A stretch of 64,000 nucleotides of DNA, taken from positions 1 to 64,000 of the forward strand of contig VBDX01000150.1 in the NCBI GenBank assembly GCA_005881885.1, in the 5' to 3' direction. Positions 8,509-16,602 of this stretch are shown here, one piece after another. Source of the DNA: Chloroflexota bacterium (GTDB taxonomy: Bacteria; Chloroflexota; Limnocylindria; P2-11E). Within the stretch, counting starts at the first letter, position 1, and the number at the start of each line of letters is the position of its first letter. Both the position numbers and the translations under genes were made by a program. The notes under the pieces were generated by a model. It was not told the DNA's origin and searched no databases. It worked only from the letters and a program-made list of their open reading frames with translations.

Positions 8509-9789
8509 TCAGCGCGGCGTCAGCAGAGGCGGGGGGCTCTGCCCTCCGACCCTCAGGCGCTCGAGCGCGAATGTTGCGATCGCTGCGGCCTGGGTCGCGA
8601 GCGCGACGAGCAGGACGATCCGCGCGACGGACACGGCATCGGTCGCAGTGAGGAGCAGCAGGGCGATCTCGACCACGACCGCGACCGCCAGCAGCACCCC
8701 CACGCGCATCTCGCCACGACCGACGAAATAACTGATCCACAGATTGAGGAGCGCGTTCGCGAGCGCCGCCGCCCCGTACAGCGGCACGACGGCCGCGGTC
8801 GTCGGGTACTGATCGCCGACGACGATCCCGACGAAAAAGGCCGGGGCGACGACGTAGGCGAGTGCGACGATGCCGCTGGTTGCGAGGACGAAGGCCAGCG
8901 AGAGAAAGAGGGCGCGCTCCGTCGGCTCGCCGCGAGCGTGCGCGCGTGAGGTGCGCTCGAGGAGCAGAAAGCCGACCGCGATCGGGGCGAACAGCACGAT
9001 CTTTCCGAGCGTGACCGCGCCCGCGTACGCGCCGGCTTCGACCGGCGCGAGCACCGATCGCGCGAGGACGGCGTCGACGTTGGTCAACGCCGCGTATGCG
9101 AGGAGGACGATCGCCGCGAGCGCGAAGAAGCGCGTTTCGGCGCTGCCGAGCTCGACCCTCGCCGCGGCCCCGCGAGCGGCGCGCAGCAAAGGAACAAGCG
9201 GAACGATCGCCACCAGCAGGGCGACGCCGACGGCTGCGGTCGCGCCGGTGAACGCGCCAAACACGCCGCCGCCGAAGACCGCGACGAGCGCGACGCCCAT
9301 GGCGAGTCGCGCGGCGGCCTGAACGATGAGGACGCTGCCCATCCAGCCGAACCGCGCGAGGCCTTGAAGGAGGCCAAGCGCGAACGTCAGCAGCGCCGCG
9401 AAGAAGAGGCTGACTCCGAGGAGGACGACGGTGAGGATCGGCAGCGACAGTCCCGCGGAGATCGGCCCGGAAAGCACGGCGATCGCTGATGCGATGGCCG
9501 CGACAGCGACGACGATCCGCACCGACCAGCGACGGACGAAGAGGTGGAGGGCGGCCTCGTCGTCACGCGCTTTGTATTGCGCGGTGAGCTTGGCCGTCGC
9601 GGACTGGATGACCTGGCTCGAAATGGACTCGAGGATCAGGATCCCGAAGAGCGCGATGAGGATCGCGTAGTCCTCGGGTCGGAGGAGCCGCGCCATCACG
9701 ACCTGATAGCCGTAGGCGAGGACGTTCGCGATCGTCGTCGCGGCGAGCAGCCACAGCGCGCCACCGTGCACGCGTGCCCGGGCGATCAC
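8509..9789 (-). CDS. Polysaccharide/lipid-linked oligosaccharide flippase (Wzx/MurJ-like)
   Basis: A 426-residue protein with about 12 membrane helices. The N-terminus (GALWLLAATTIANVLAYGYQ, then MARLLRPEDYAIL) is typical of polysaccharide biosynthesis proteins of the MOP superfamily. It should move lipid-linked glycans across the inner membrane. The ATG overlaps the stop of the YcaQ-like gene (ATGA), so the two are co-translated. The next gene is a GT-C-like membrane protein, which fits surface glycan export. Confidence 0.85.
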   Translation of the reverse strand: MIARARVHGGALWLLAATTIANVLAYGYQVVMARLLRPEDYAILIALFGILILESISSQVIQSATAKLTAQYKARDDEAALHLFVRRWSVRIVVAVAAIASAIAVLSGPISAGLSLPILTVVLLGVSLFFAALLTFALGLLQGLARFGWMGSVLIVQAAARLAMGVALVAVFGGGVFGAFTGATAAVGVALLVAIVPLVPLLRAARGAAARVELGSAETRFFALAAIVLLAYAALTNVDAVLARSVLAPVEAGAYAGAVTLGKIVLFAPIAVGFLLLERTSRAHARGEPTERALFLSLAFVLATSGIVALAYVVAPAFFVGIVVGDQYPTTAAVVPLYGAAALANALLNLWISYFVGRGEMRVGVLLAVAVVVEIALLLLTATDAVSVARIVLLVALATQAAAIATFALERLRVGGQSPPPLLTPR

Positions 9790-10964
9790 CGCCGGGAGTA
9801 TGACGAAGCGATGCCTTTCGGCCAGACGACCTCGCGCGCGCCGGCGAATGCGCCGAGATCCTCGACCGCGTCTTCGATGGCACGCCGCGTGGCGCGGTCA
9901 CGCGGGACATCCGGCTCGAGATGGAAGGTGACGACCTCGAGCCGGCCATGCTCACGGTCCATCTTCGGATCGACCGTCCCGATGAGCTGTTCCCGGTGGA
10001 GGATGGGCATCGCCCAGAAGCCGCGCGTACGCAGGTGTTTGGGCACGTAGATCTCCATGCGGTACCGCATGCCGAAGAGCAGCTCGGTGCGCTGACGATC
10101 GATGATGAGGTTGTCGAATGGCGACAGCAGGACCGTCCCGTCGATCGGCTCGGTCCGCCGACGGAGATCCCGTGCCAGCGCGAAGCGCGGACCGCGCAGG
10201 CCGGCGATCTCGACGCGCCGCGCGACGCCTTCGCGCTCGAGGCGCGTGAGCGCGTCCTGCGTGACGAACCGGCCCAGGGCGTAGACGCGCCGGAGCTCCT
10301 GGAAGGTCGCGACACCGGTGGCCGCGAGAGCGCGCTCGGTCGCGTTGAGCGCGGCGAGCGCCGGGCTCAGCGGGGCGATCTTCGGAAACCAGTCCTTGGC
10401 GAGGATGAAGAAGCGTCGTCCGGTGGCGCGTCCACCGATCGTGACCTCACCGAGCCGGATGAGGAACGAGAGCATCTGCGACACGTTGCGGTCGGCGTTC
10501 CAGCCGGACGAGGTCCAGGAATGGACGGACCGATCCTCGAACGCGCTGAGGGGAAGCGGTCCCTCTTTCCGTAGACGGGCGAGCACGTGCCGGCGCAGAA
10601 CGGCGTTGCGCTCGACCCACGCCGTGATCCGAGCGGCGTAGGGACCGTCGCCGCGGCGGAGGGCTCGCATCCGAAGCGCGTGGAGCGGCAGATCCGAGGT
10701 CGGCGCGATGAACGTGATGTACTCGAAAAGCGCGCGGTCCCGCCACATGAGCCGATCGAGATCGGAAAGCTTGAAGCTGCCGAGGCGTGACCAGAGCACG
10801 AGAAGCTGATTTCTGGCGACCACGTTCGTCGGATCGAGCTGCACGTACCCGAGGTGCTCTACGGTGCGAAGGATCGAATGCGGCGTCGCGCGCGGCCGGA
10901 CGTCGAGGCGCTGAGCGTGTATGGCGAGGCGACGGGCCTGGCCGAGGGAGAGCGGTGTGGTTAT
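9786..10964 (-). CDS. YcaQ/AlkX-like winged-helix DNA glycosylase, ATA start
   Basis: A 392-residue protein of the winged-helix family (HTH_42) that includes E. coli YcaQ/AlkX, which unhooks interstrand DNA crosslinks. Near the N-terminus it carries VQLDPTNVVARNQLVLWSRLG-type sequence whose Q-L-D fits the catalytic QxD motif of AlkX-type enzymes. The conserved FEY segment and C-terminal SPFDNLIIDR also fit. Homology begins at TTPLSLGQARRLAIHAQ, but no ATG, GTG or TTG stands in frame before it and after the last stop-compatible point. The best start is ATA at 10964, overlapping the Mrp stop as ATAA. An upstream in-frame extension exists only as a shadow of mrp. Confidence 0.8.
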   Translation of the reverse strand: MTTPLSLGQARRLAIHAQRLDVRPRATPHSILRTVEHLGYVQLDPTNVVARNQLLVLWSRLGSFKLSDLDRLMWRDRALFEYITFIAPTSDLPLHALRMRALRRGDGPYAARITAWVERNAVLRRHVLARLRKEGPLPLSAFEDRSVHSWTSSGWNADRNVSQMLSFLIRLGEVTIGGRATGRRFFILAKDWFPKIAPLSPALAALNATERALAATGVATFQELRRVYALGRFVTQDALTRLEREGVARRVEIAGLRGPRFALARDLRRRTEPIDGTVLLSPFDNLIIDRQRTELLFGMRYRMEIYVPKHLRTRGFWAMPILHREQLIGTVDPKMDREHGRLEVVTFHLEPDVPRDRATRRAIEDAVEDLGAFAGAREVVWPKGIASSYSRR

Positions 10965-12016
10965 GCGACCGGGACCTGCGGGTGCTTCTCCGGGGCGCGC
11001 TCGAGGAAGTTCACGATGAGCTCCTCCGACTCCGGTGACTCGTACGACTCGATGAGCCCGGCGTCGGAAAGCCTCGCGATCTCGGGATCGATCGGCAGCT
11101 TGGCGATGAGCGGGGCGTTGGACGCGATGACCAGCTTGAGGCCCTGCGACGGTCCGAAGACCTCGATCTGCGATCCGTCCGGCGTGCGCACGTAGGCCAT
11201 GTTCTCGACGATCCCCAGGATCTCCCCGCCGAGCTGCTTCACGAGCTTCACCGCCTTGGTCACGACCATCGCGGCAAGCGCCTGGGGCGTGGTCACGAGC
11301 ACCACGCCGTCGACGGGAAGCGCCTGCATCACCGTGAGCGGCGCGTCGCTCGTACCCGGCGGCAGATCGACGATGAGGTAGTCGAGCTCGCCCCACTGCA
11401 CGTCGCTGAAGAACTGACGGATCGCGCCCGAGACCATCGGCCCGCGCCAGATGACCGCCTCGCCCTCGTCGGGCAGGAGCAGGTTCATCGACATGATCGG
11501 GATGGCGCCGCGCGAGAACGAGGGCATGAGCGACTTCCCGTCTGGCGCGACGGGCGGCTTCTCACGTACGCCGAACATCTTTGGGATCGACGGACCGGTG
11601 ATGTCGCCGTCGAGCACCCCGACCTGGAATCCGCGCCGCTTGAGTCCCACCGCGAGCAGGCCGGCCACGAGCGACTTCCCCACTCCGCCCTTGCCCGACA
11701 TGACCGCGATGACGTGCTTGATGCCCTTCTGCTCGGCCATGCCGCGCATCTTCATCCCACCCATCGAGGCCGTGGCACTCGCGGCGGGAAGGTTGTCCGG
11801 GAGCTTGCCCGTGTCGGCGAGGACGTTGAGATCCCGCATCAGGTCTTCGACGTTGACGCGACCGCCGCCGTGACCCGTCGCCCCGGCATGGATCGTCTCG
11901 CTCTTAGAAATGGAGCACGACGCGCAGGACAGTCCGTAGCGCGCGAAGATCCGCGCGGCGTCGGGCCAGCGGTCGACGACGCTGGAGATGGTCATGTCGG
12001 GGGTGATCTGCGCCAC
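10961..12016 (-). CDS. Mrp/ApbC-type Fe-S cluster carrier ATPase with N-terminal DUF1858 domain
   Basis: A 351-residue P-loop ATPase (SGKGGVGKS near residue 110; DLPPGTSD later) of the Mrp/NBP35/ApbC family, which moves iron-sulfur clusters to target proteins. Residues 1-60 are a DUF1858 domain containing SCASCS. In most family members a CxxC in the ATPase domain, shortly after VENM, binds the bridging cluster. Here the stretch reads GIVENMAYVRTPDGSQ and no CxxC is present, so the N-terminal cysteines may do that job. The start is GTG, with a GGAGG site upstream. It is the first gene of a minus-strand operon. Confidence 0.88.
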   Translation of the reverse strand: MAQITPDMTISSVVDRWPDAARIFARYGLSCASCSISKSETIHAGATGHGGGRVNVEDLMRDLNVLADTGKLPDNLPAASATASMGGMKMRGMAEQKGIKHVIAVMSGKGGVGKSLVAGLLAVGLKRRGFQVGVLDGDITGPSIPKMFGVREKPPVAPDGKSLMPSFSRGAIPIMSMNLLLPDEGEAVIWRGPMVSGAIRQFFSDVQWGELDYLIVDLPPGTSDAPLTVMQALPVDGVVLVTTPQALAAMVVTKAVKLVKQLGGEILGIVENMAYVRTPDGSQIEVFGPSQGLKLVIASNAPLIAKLPIDPEIARLSDAGLIESYESPESEELIVNFLERAPEKHPQVPVA

Positions 12017-12035
12017 GGGGGAGCCTCCAAACGGT

Positions 12036-12054
12036 CGAAGGGCTACGCCCTTCG
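12036..12054. promoter_or_regulatory. Hairpin in the divergent mrp / CDF intergenic region
   Basis: CGAAGGGC, three bases, then GCCCTTCG: an 8-bp perfect stem. It lies between two divergent genes, so it is not a terminator for either. It could be an operator or a 5' leader hairpin in the mrp transcript, since the GGAGG ribosome site follows it on the minus strand. Confidence 0.35.
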
Positions 12055-12078
12055 GACCTCGATTGTACCGTTCATTTC

Positions 12079-12954
12079 GTGCGCGACACGCGAACGCAGC
12101 GCAGGCGACTGCTGATCGCCCTCGGCCTGGCGGCGGCCGTATTCGTCGTCGAGGCCCTCGCCGCCGTCTTCGCGAACAGCCTCGCCCTGCTCGCGGAGGC
12201 CTTCCATGTGCTCGTCGACGTCGCCGCGCTGGGCATCGCGGCCACGGCCCTGTGGCTTGCCGGCCGGCAAGCCGACGAGCGGCGCACCTTCGGGCTGCTG
12301 CGCCTGGAGATCCTCGGAACGGTCCTCAACACCGTGCTGCTCCTCGTCGTCGCGAGCGTCGTTCTCGTCGAGGGGCTGCGCCGTTTCTCCGAGCCGTCGC
12401 AGGTCCAGAGCGGTCTCGTCCTGCTAGTCGGCGTGGTCGGACTCGCCAGCAACGGCATCTCCATCTTCCTGCTGCGCGATCCGCACGCGTCGCTGGTGGT
12501 GCGCGCCGCATACCTCGACGTCCTCTCTGATGTTGTGGGCTCCGCGGCGGTGATCGTTTCCGCGCTTGCGACGATCCTGGCCGGAAGGCAGCTCGCCGAC
12601 ACGCTCGCTGCGTTCCTCATCGTCGCGCTCATTGTTCCGCGCGCCGTGACTCTCCTGCGCGAGGCGATCGACGTGCTGCTCGAGGCGACCCCGCGCGGGG
12701 TGGATCTCGAAGTGCTCCGCCGGCACGTGCTCGCGTGCACCGGCGTCAGCGACATCCATGACCTGCACGTGTGGACGATCACGAGCGGGATGAACGTTCT
12801 CTCCGCGCACGTCATCGTCCACGCCGGAGCCGACCCGAACGCGGTCCTCGACGAGCTCGAGAGCTGCTTGCGCGGCGACTTCGACATTGAGCACTCGACG
12901 TTCCAGCTCGAGAGCGAGGACCGTAAGCGGCTCGAGCGCGCGGGCCATCCATGA
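12079..12954 (+). CDS. Cation diffusion facilitator (CzcD-like metal efflux protein)
   Basis: A 291-residue CDF transporter with six membrane helices. Metal-site residues are seen in helix 2 (AEAFHVLVD) and helix 5 (YLDVLSDVVGS). A cytoplasmic C-terminal domain of about 85 residues contains GVSDIHDLHVW, conserved in this family. The likely role is proton-coupled export of Zn(II), Co(II) or a similar ion. The GTG start is chosen because it precedes the first helix. It overlaps the phosphotransferase-like gene by four bases and faces a cluster of other metal transporters. Confidence 0.92.
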   Translation: MRDTRTQRRRLLIALGLAAAVFVVEALAAVFANSLALLAEAFHVLVDVAALGIAATALWLAGRQADERRTFGLLRLEILGTVLNTVLLLVVASVVLVEGLRRFSEPSQVQSGLVLLVGVVGLASNGISIFLLRDPHASLVVRAAYLDVLSDVVGSAAVIVSALATILAGRQLADTLAAFLIVALIVPRAVTLLREAIDVLLEATPRGVDLEVLRRHVLACTGVSDIHDLHVWTITSGMNVLSAHVIVHAGADPNAVLDELESCLRGDFDIEHSTFQLESEDRKRLERAGHP

Positions 12955-13940
12955 TCCCGCCCGAGGCCGATCTCATCCTCGACGCCTGGCGGCTGCCACG
13001 GCCGCGCGTCCTGGTGCGCGCGGAGGGCGGCTATCAGAACGCGACCCTCTTCGTCTCGTGTGCCGCGGGCGAGTTCGTCCTGCGTGTCCATACGAACGTC
13101 GCGGACCCGGCGCATCAGCGCTTCGAGCACGAGCTCCTTCGCAAGCTCGCCGCCGCCGATCTGCCTTTCGCGGTGCCGCGCCCGCTCCCGAGCGACGACG
13201 GCGACACGCTGCGGGTGGTCGGCGGGCGGCTCGCCGCGCTGTTCTCGCGCATCCCGGGCGATCCGCTCCCGAAGGATGGCGGGCCTGCGCTGCGGCAGGC
13301 AGCGGTGGCCCTGGCGCGGCTCGACGTCGCGCTCGAGCGGCTCGAAGGCTTCGTAACGCGGCCGCCGGCGTTCGACGGCGACCTATTGCACGTGCATCCT
13401 TTGGTTGACGATCTCGGCGAAGCCGTCGACGCGTCGGGAGTCGATGCGGCGCGTCGCGACGATCTGCATGGGGCGCTCGAACGCACGCTGGAGCTCGCGG
13501 CCCCGCTCTATGCCTCGCTTCCACAGCAGATCACGCACGGCGACTTCGCATTCGGCAACACCCTCGTCCGGTACGGCGAGGTCACTGGCTTGCTCGACTT
13601 CGAGCACTCGGGCATCGACGTACGCGCGATGGACCTCGCGGTCGCGCTCTATCGCTTTCCGGCACATGAGGACTCGCTCGGCCAGTGCGAGCTGTTCGGG
13701 CACGCATACTCATCCGTTCTGGCCCTCGATCCCGCCGAGGTCATTGCCTTGCCGGCGCTCCTGAACGTGCGGGCCGGCGTGAGCCTCGTTCACTGGGTCG
13801 GGCGCATGCGCGCGGGGCTGGCGAACATCGATGATGTCCGGCCACGCGCTGGACGCGCGCTCTTCACCGCGGAATGGGTCGCCGAGAACGGCGAGGAGCT
13901 GGTGCGCCGCGGCCTCGGCTGGATCGGAGAGCGGGTCTAG
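12951..13940 (+). CDS. Aminoglycoside phosphotransferase/homoserine kinase II-like kinase
   Basis: A 329-residue protein of the APH/ThrB-II kinase fold. The catalytic loop THGDFAFGNTL (near 196-206) and the following LLDFEHSG (near 214-221) provide the Asp, Asn and Asp needed for phosphoryl transfer. The N-terminus (GGYQNATLFV) fits the ATP-binding lobe. The substrate is unknown; these kinases act on aminoglycosides, homoserine, choline, sugars and others. It is translationally coupled to the CDF gene through ATGA. Its TAG stop shares the CTAG palindrome with the stop of the convergent ZIP gene. Confidence 0.82.
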   Translation: MIPPEADLILDAWRLPRPRVLVRAEGGYQNATLFVSCAAGEFVLRVHTNVADPAHQRFEHELLRKLAAADLPFAVPRPLPSDDGDTLRVVGGRLAALFSRIPGDPLPKDGGPALRQAAVALARLDVALERLEGFVTRPPAFDGDLLHVHPLVDDLGEAVDASGVDAARRDDLHGALERTLELAAPLYASLPQQITHGDFAFGNTLVRYGEVTGLLDFEHSGIDVRAMDLAVALYRFPAHEDSLGQCELFGHAYSSVLALDPAEVIALPALLNVRAGVSLVHWVGRMRAGLANIDDVRPRAGRALFTAEWVAENGEELVRRGLGWIGERV

Positions 13941-14656
13941 ATCGCGAGGACCTGCGTCGCGCCGTAGATGAAGAGCGCACCCACAAAGGTCGCTGCCAGA
14001 ACCACCCAGCCCTGCTCCTTGCGATGCGCTTCCGGCAGGAGCTCCGCCCCGGCAACGTAAAGGAAGAAGCCCATGAAGAGACCGAGCAACGCGCCGAGCG
14101 CCGCACCTTCGATCCGGATGGCGAAGGCGGCAAGAGCACCGACGACGGGTGCCGCCGCATCGACGAGCAGCCACCGCAGCGCGGTCGAGCGGGGGGCACC
14201 GTTCGCGAGGAGCACGCTGACCGTCCCGATGCCGTCGGAGAAGTCATGCAGGATAACCACGACCGCGATGAGCAGGCCAAGCTCGGTCCCGGCGTGAAAG
14301 GCTGCGCCGATCGCTAGACCATCCATGAAGCTGTGCACGCTCATGCCGCCCGCGCCGAGGGTGCCAACGTGCTCATGGCGATCGACGGGCATGCCGGCCT
14401 CATGGCCCACGTGTATCAGCGTGACTCTCTCGAGGAGATAGAAGACAAGAAAGCCGAGCGCTGCGAAAACCATCGCGCTCTCGACCGAGCCCATCTCTTT
14501 CGCGGCTTCGGGGCCGAGGTCGAAGAACGCGGCACCGACTCGGACTCCGGCGCCGAGCGCGATGATCGTGCCGACGCGAGGGCCGGCGCGAAGCGCGACG
14601 AGCCCTCCGAGCAGCGTCGACACGAACGTGGTCGCGGCGACGGCGAGGACGATCAC
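13937..14656 (-). CDS. ZIP-family metal transporter
   Basis: A 239-residue membrane protein with about eight helices. Helix 4 has the ZIP signature VHSFMDGLAIGAAF and helix 5 has ILHDFSDGIGTV, both supplying His/Asp metal ligands. A His-rich loop (HVGHEAG, DRHEHVG) lies between helices 3 and 4. It should import zinc, iron or another divalent ion. The start is GTG at 14656, whose GTGA overlaps the Fur-family stop; an ATG at 14674 would overlap the regulator by 22 bases. Coupling to the Fur-type gene suggests regulation by the metal it carries. Confidence 0.88.
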   Translation of the reverse strand: MIVLAVAATTFVSTLLGGLVALRAGPRVGTIIALGAGVRVGAAFFDLGPEAAKEMGSVESAMVFAALGFLVFYLLERVTLIHVGHEAGMPVDRHEHVGTLGAGGMSVHSFMDGLAIGAAFHAGTELGLLIAVVVILHDFSDGIGTVSVLLANGAPRSTALRWLLVDAAAPVVGALAAFAIRIEGAALGALLGLFMGFFLYVAGAELLPEAHRKEQGWVVLAATFVGALFIYGATQVLAI

Positions 14657-15066
14657 GCACCGCCCTCCCGGCATTCCGCGCAGATCCCGGCGATCTCGAC
14701 GGTATGGCCAAGCGATGCATAGCCACGCGTGCGAGCGATCGCAGCGAGACGTACGTCGAGTCCGGCGAGGTCGACCTCTTCAACGCGACCGCACGAACGG
14801 CAGACGATGTGATGGTGATGCGCAGGCGCGCAGGGCGTGTAGCGGACACATCGCCCGCCGCGCTCGACACCGTGCACGCGCGCCAGTGCACCGATCGAGA
14901 CCAGCAGATCGAGCGTCCGGAACACGGTCGCGCGGCCAACTCCCCCGCGGCCGACCTCCCGCGCCAGCTCCTCGGCACTGAACGGCGCGTCGCGTCGCAG
15001 CGTTGCCGCAACCACGCGCGCGCGCGCGCGCGTCGCCCTCCGGCCCGCGTTGCCGAGGCGCGCCAT
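14653..15066 (-). CDS. Fur-family metalloregulator (Zur-like)
   Basis: A Fur-family repressor, 137 residues from the ATG at 15066; an alternative GTG lies at 15096. It has a winged helix (FSAEELAREV, then GRATVFRTLDLLVSIGAL), an HHHH metal site and the CRSCGRV and CAECREG cysteine pairs that bind structural zinc. Co-translation with a ZIP importer suggests a zinc or iron uptake regulator. The shorter start leaves room for the imperfect palindrome at 15097-15111 in the promoter. Confidence 0.85.
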   Translation of the reverse strand: MARLGNAGRRATRARARVVAATLRRDAPFSAEELAREVGRGGVGRATVFRTLDLLVSIGALARVHGVERGGRCVRYTPCAPAHHHHIVCRSCGRVEEVDLAGLDVRLAAIARTRGYASLGHTVEIAGICAECREGGA

Positions 15067-15096
15067 GACCGCCGCGGTCGCCGATCGCGAGCTCAC

Positions 15097-15111
15097 TGAG
15101 ACAAAGTATCA
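15097..15111. promoter_or_regulatory. Candidate operator of the Fur/ZIP operon
   Basis: TGAGACAAAGTATCA reads as TGAGAC, three bases, GTATCA: five of six positions pair across the centre. It lies in an AT-rich patch just upstream of the Fur-family gene. Fur-family regulators bind palindromes of this general size. Autoregulation is inference. Confidence 0.35.
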
Positions 15112-15151
15112 ATTAACGCGGATCCCGGCCAGCCCGGTTGCCCGGGGCCGG

Positions 15152-15598
15152 TCAGCGCAAGGTGAGCGTCGCTCCGACCGTGGTGCGCCGGCCCTGATCG
15201 TCGAGGACGGCGATCACCAGGCTGTAGTCGTCGGCCGGGACGGCGCGTCCGGCGTCGTCGGTCGTATCCCAGAGCAGTTGCGCGTCGGCCGCCTTCGCGG
15301 CGGTCGCGGTCACCGGCAACGGAGCGAGGTGCTTCACGATCTGCGTGCCGGCGAAGCCGCTCGCCTGCACGTAGGGCTCGAGCGGTCCGCGCAGCGTTCC
15401 CGTCGACGGGATGAGCCGCACGGTCACGGTCACGTCCTTGCCGTTGGCGTAGGAGGGCTTGATCACGAGCTCGACCCGCCCGTTCGGGACAGTGTTCGGT
15501 AGCACGAGGTCGCCTGATGACGACGGAGCCGGCGTCGGCGCGACCCTGGTAGAACAGCCAGCCAGGACGAGCGCCGCGACGACAAACAGGACGCGCAT
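15152..15598 (-). CDS. Putative lipoprotein with FlgD/Ig-like fold
   Basis: A 148-residue exported protein. The signal peptide ends in LVLAGC, a lipobox, so Cys15 would be lipidated. A Ser/Pro linker follows. The C-terminal part has TTDDAGRAVPADDYSLVIAVLDDQGR, which resembles the FlgD Ig-like repeat found in cell-surface proteins. It lies between the Fur/ZIP operon and the NiCoT gene, 10 bases after the latter on the same strand. It may be a surface accessory of nickel uptake, but no direct evidence supports this. Confidence 0.65.
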   Translation of the reverse strand: MRVLFVVAALVLAGCSTRVAPTPAPSSSGDLVLPNTVPNGRVELVIKPSYANGKDVTVTVRLIPSTGTLRGPLEPYVQASGFAGTQIVKHLAPLPVTATAAKAADAQLLWDTTDDAGRAVPADDYSLVIAVLDDQGRRTTVGATLTLR

Positions 15599-15608
15599 CG
15601 CGGCAAGG

Positions 15609-16529
15609 CTATTGCGCGCGGGCGCCGAAGAGCACCTCCTGCAGATCGGGGAGCGCCGTGCCGAGCCCGGTAATGAAGAGGATGCCGATAAGGAGGCTCC
15701 CGAGACCCGCGACGAACCCGACGACGACGTAGACCGTGCGGAGTCGCTGCGCGCCGATGAATCCCGATGCGCTCACCACGGCGACGAGCGTGTTCGAAAG
15801 GAGCAGCCCTACGACGAACGCCAGCAGGATCACGATGCCGGTCACGCCGGTGACCCCCGCGATCCCCGCCAGGAGCAGCGCCTGCGAGCCGGTCTCCGCC
15901 CCGACGCCGTGGATCATGCCGACGCCGAAGGCGGTCTTGGGGCCGTACTGCGTCGCGTGGACGGATGGCGTGTGCCCGTGGCCATGGATCCGCGCCTGCA
16001 ACGCGCCCCAGCCGTAACGGATGAAATCGAACACGAGCATCCAGCGGCTGCGCAGGCGGAACTCGCCTTTCCCGCGCAGGTACTGGTAGACGGAGAAGAG
16101 CACCCAGACCCCGAGGAGCACCAGCGTGACGCCCACCACGCGCTGGAGGATCGGATCGACCCAGGCTGGGAGCACAGCGCCCAGCAGGAGAGCGGCGACG
16201 CCGAGGACGACCACCACGAACGCGTGTCCGAAGGCATACAGCGTCGCCAGGCCGATGGCGTGACGCTCCTCGTGCGCGAAGCGCGACTCGGCGAGGACGT
16301 GCATGGCGCCCGGGCCTCTCGCTTCGTGCGCGTGGGCATGTCCGCGAAGCTCGTCGGGCTCGTGACCGTGCGACGGCATCGGCGCGCCGGCCGGGACGTC
16401 GGCCTCGGTATGGCTCGCGCTGGTCGTGCTGGTGATATCGGTGATCGCCGCGATGTGATCCCAGTCGAAGCCATGCCGGAACCCGAGGGCCGCCATCCCG
16501 ACGAGAAGCGTCACCAGACCCAGGTCCAC
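15609..16529 (-). CDS. NiCoT-family nickel/cobalt transporter
   Basis: A 306-residue membrane protein with the helix-2 signature RHGFDWDHIAAITD (His-x4-Asp-His), diagnostic of HoxN/NixA/NiCoT permeases. A His-rich cytoplasmic loop (SHGHEPDELRGHAHAHEARG) and later HGHGH clusters fit nickel or cobalt handling. It should import Ni(II) or Co(II). A divergent Fur-family gene and a site close to the Nur consensus lie upstream. A nickel-dependent LarA-like gene occurs at the far right of the window. Confidence 0.9.
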   Translation of the reverse strand: MDLGLVTLLVGMAALGFRHGFDWDHIAAITDITSTTSASHTEADVPAGAPMPSHGHEPDELRGHAHAHEARGPGAMHVLAESRFAHEERHAIGLATLYAFGHAFVVVVLGVAALLLGAVLPAWVDPILQRVVGVTLVLLGVWVLFSVYQYLRGKGEFRLRSRWMLVFDFIRYGWGALQARIHGHGHTPSVHATQYGPKTAFGVGMIHGVGAETGSQALLLAGIAGVTGVTGIVILLAFVVGLLLSNTLVAVVSASGFIGAQRLRTVYVVVGFVAGLGSLLIGILFITGLGTALPDLQEVLFGARAQ

Positions 16530-16567
16530 ATGGTGAGGTTATCGCAACTGCCCGCAATAGTGGCTTC

Positions 16568-16584
16568 TTGCAACACGCTCGCAA
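16568..16584. promoter_or_regulatory. Nur-box-like operator between the NiCoT and Fur-family genes
   Basis: TTGCAA-CACGC-TCGCAA matches the actinobacterial nickel regulator box TTGCAA-N5-TTGCAA with one mismatch. A second, poorer pair of GCAA elements lies at about 16541-16555, closer to the NiCoT start. The site lies in the short divergent promoter, so one bound repressor could control both genes. Confidence 0.6.
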
Positions 16585-16602
16585 TTGCGTCACGCTGGCA
16601 CT

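Noticed and set aside
10965-11396. N-terminal extension of the YcaQ-like gene to 11396.
   Set aside because: The added residues are Arg/Ala/Gly-rich antisense-like sequence lying entirely inside mrp; family homology starts only at the ATA.
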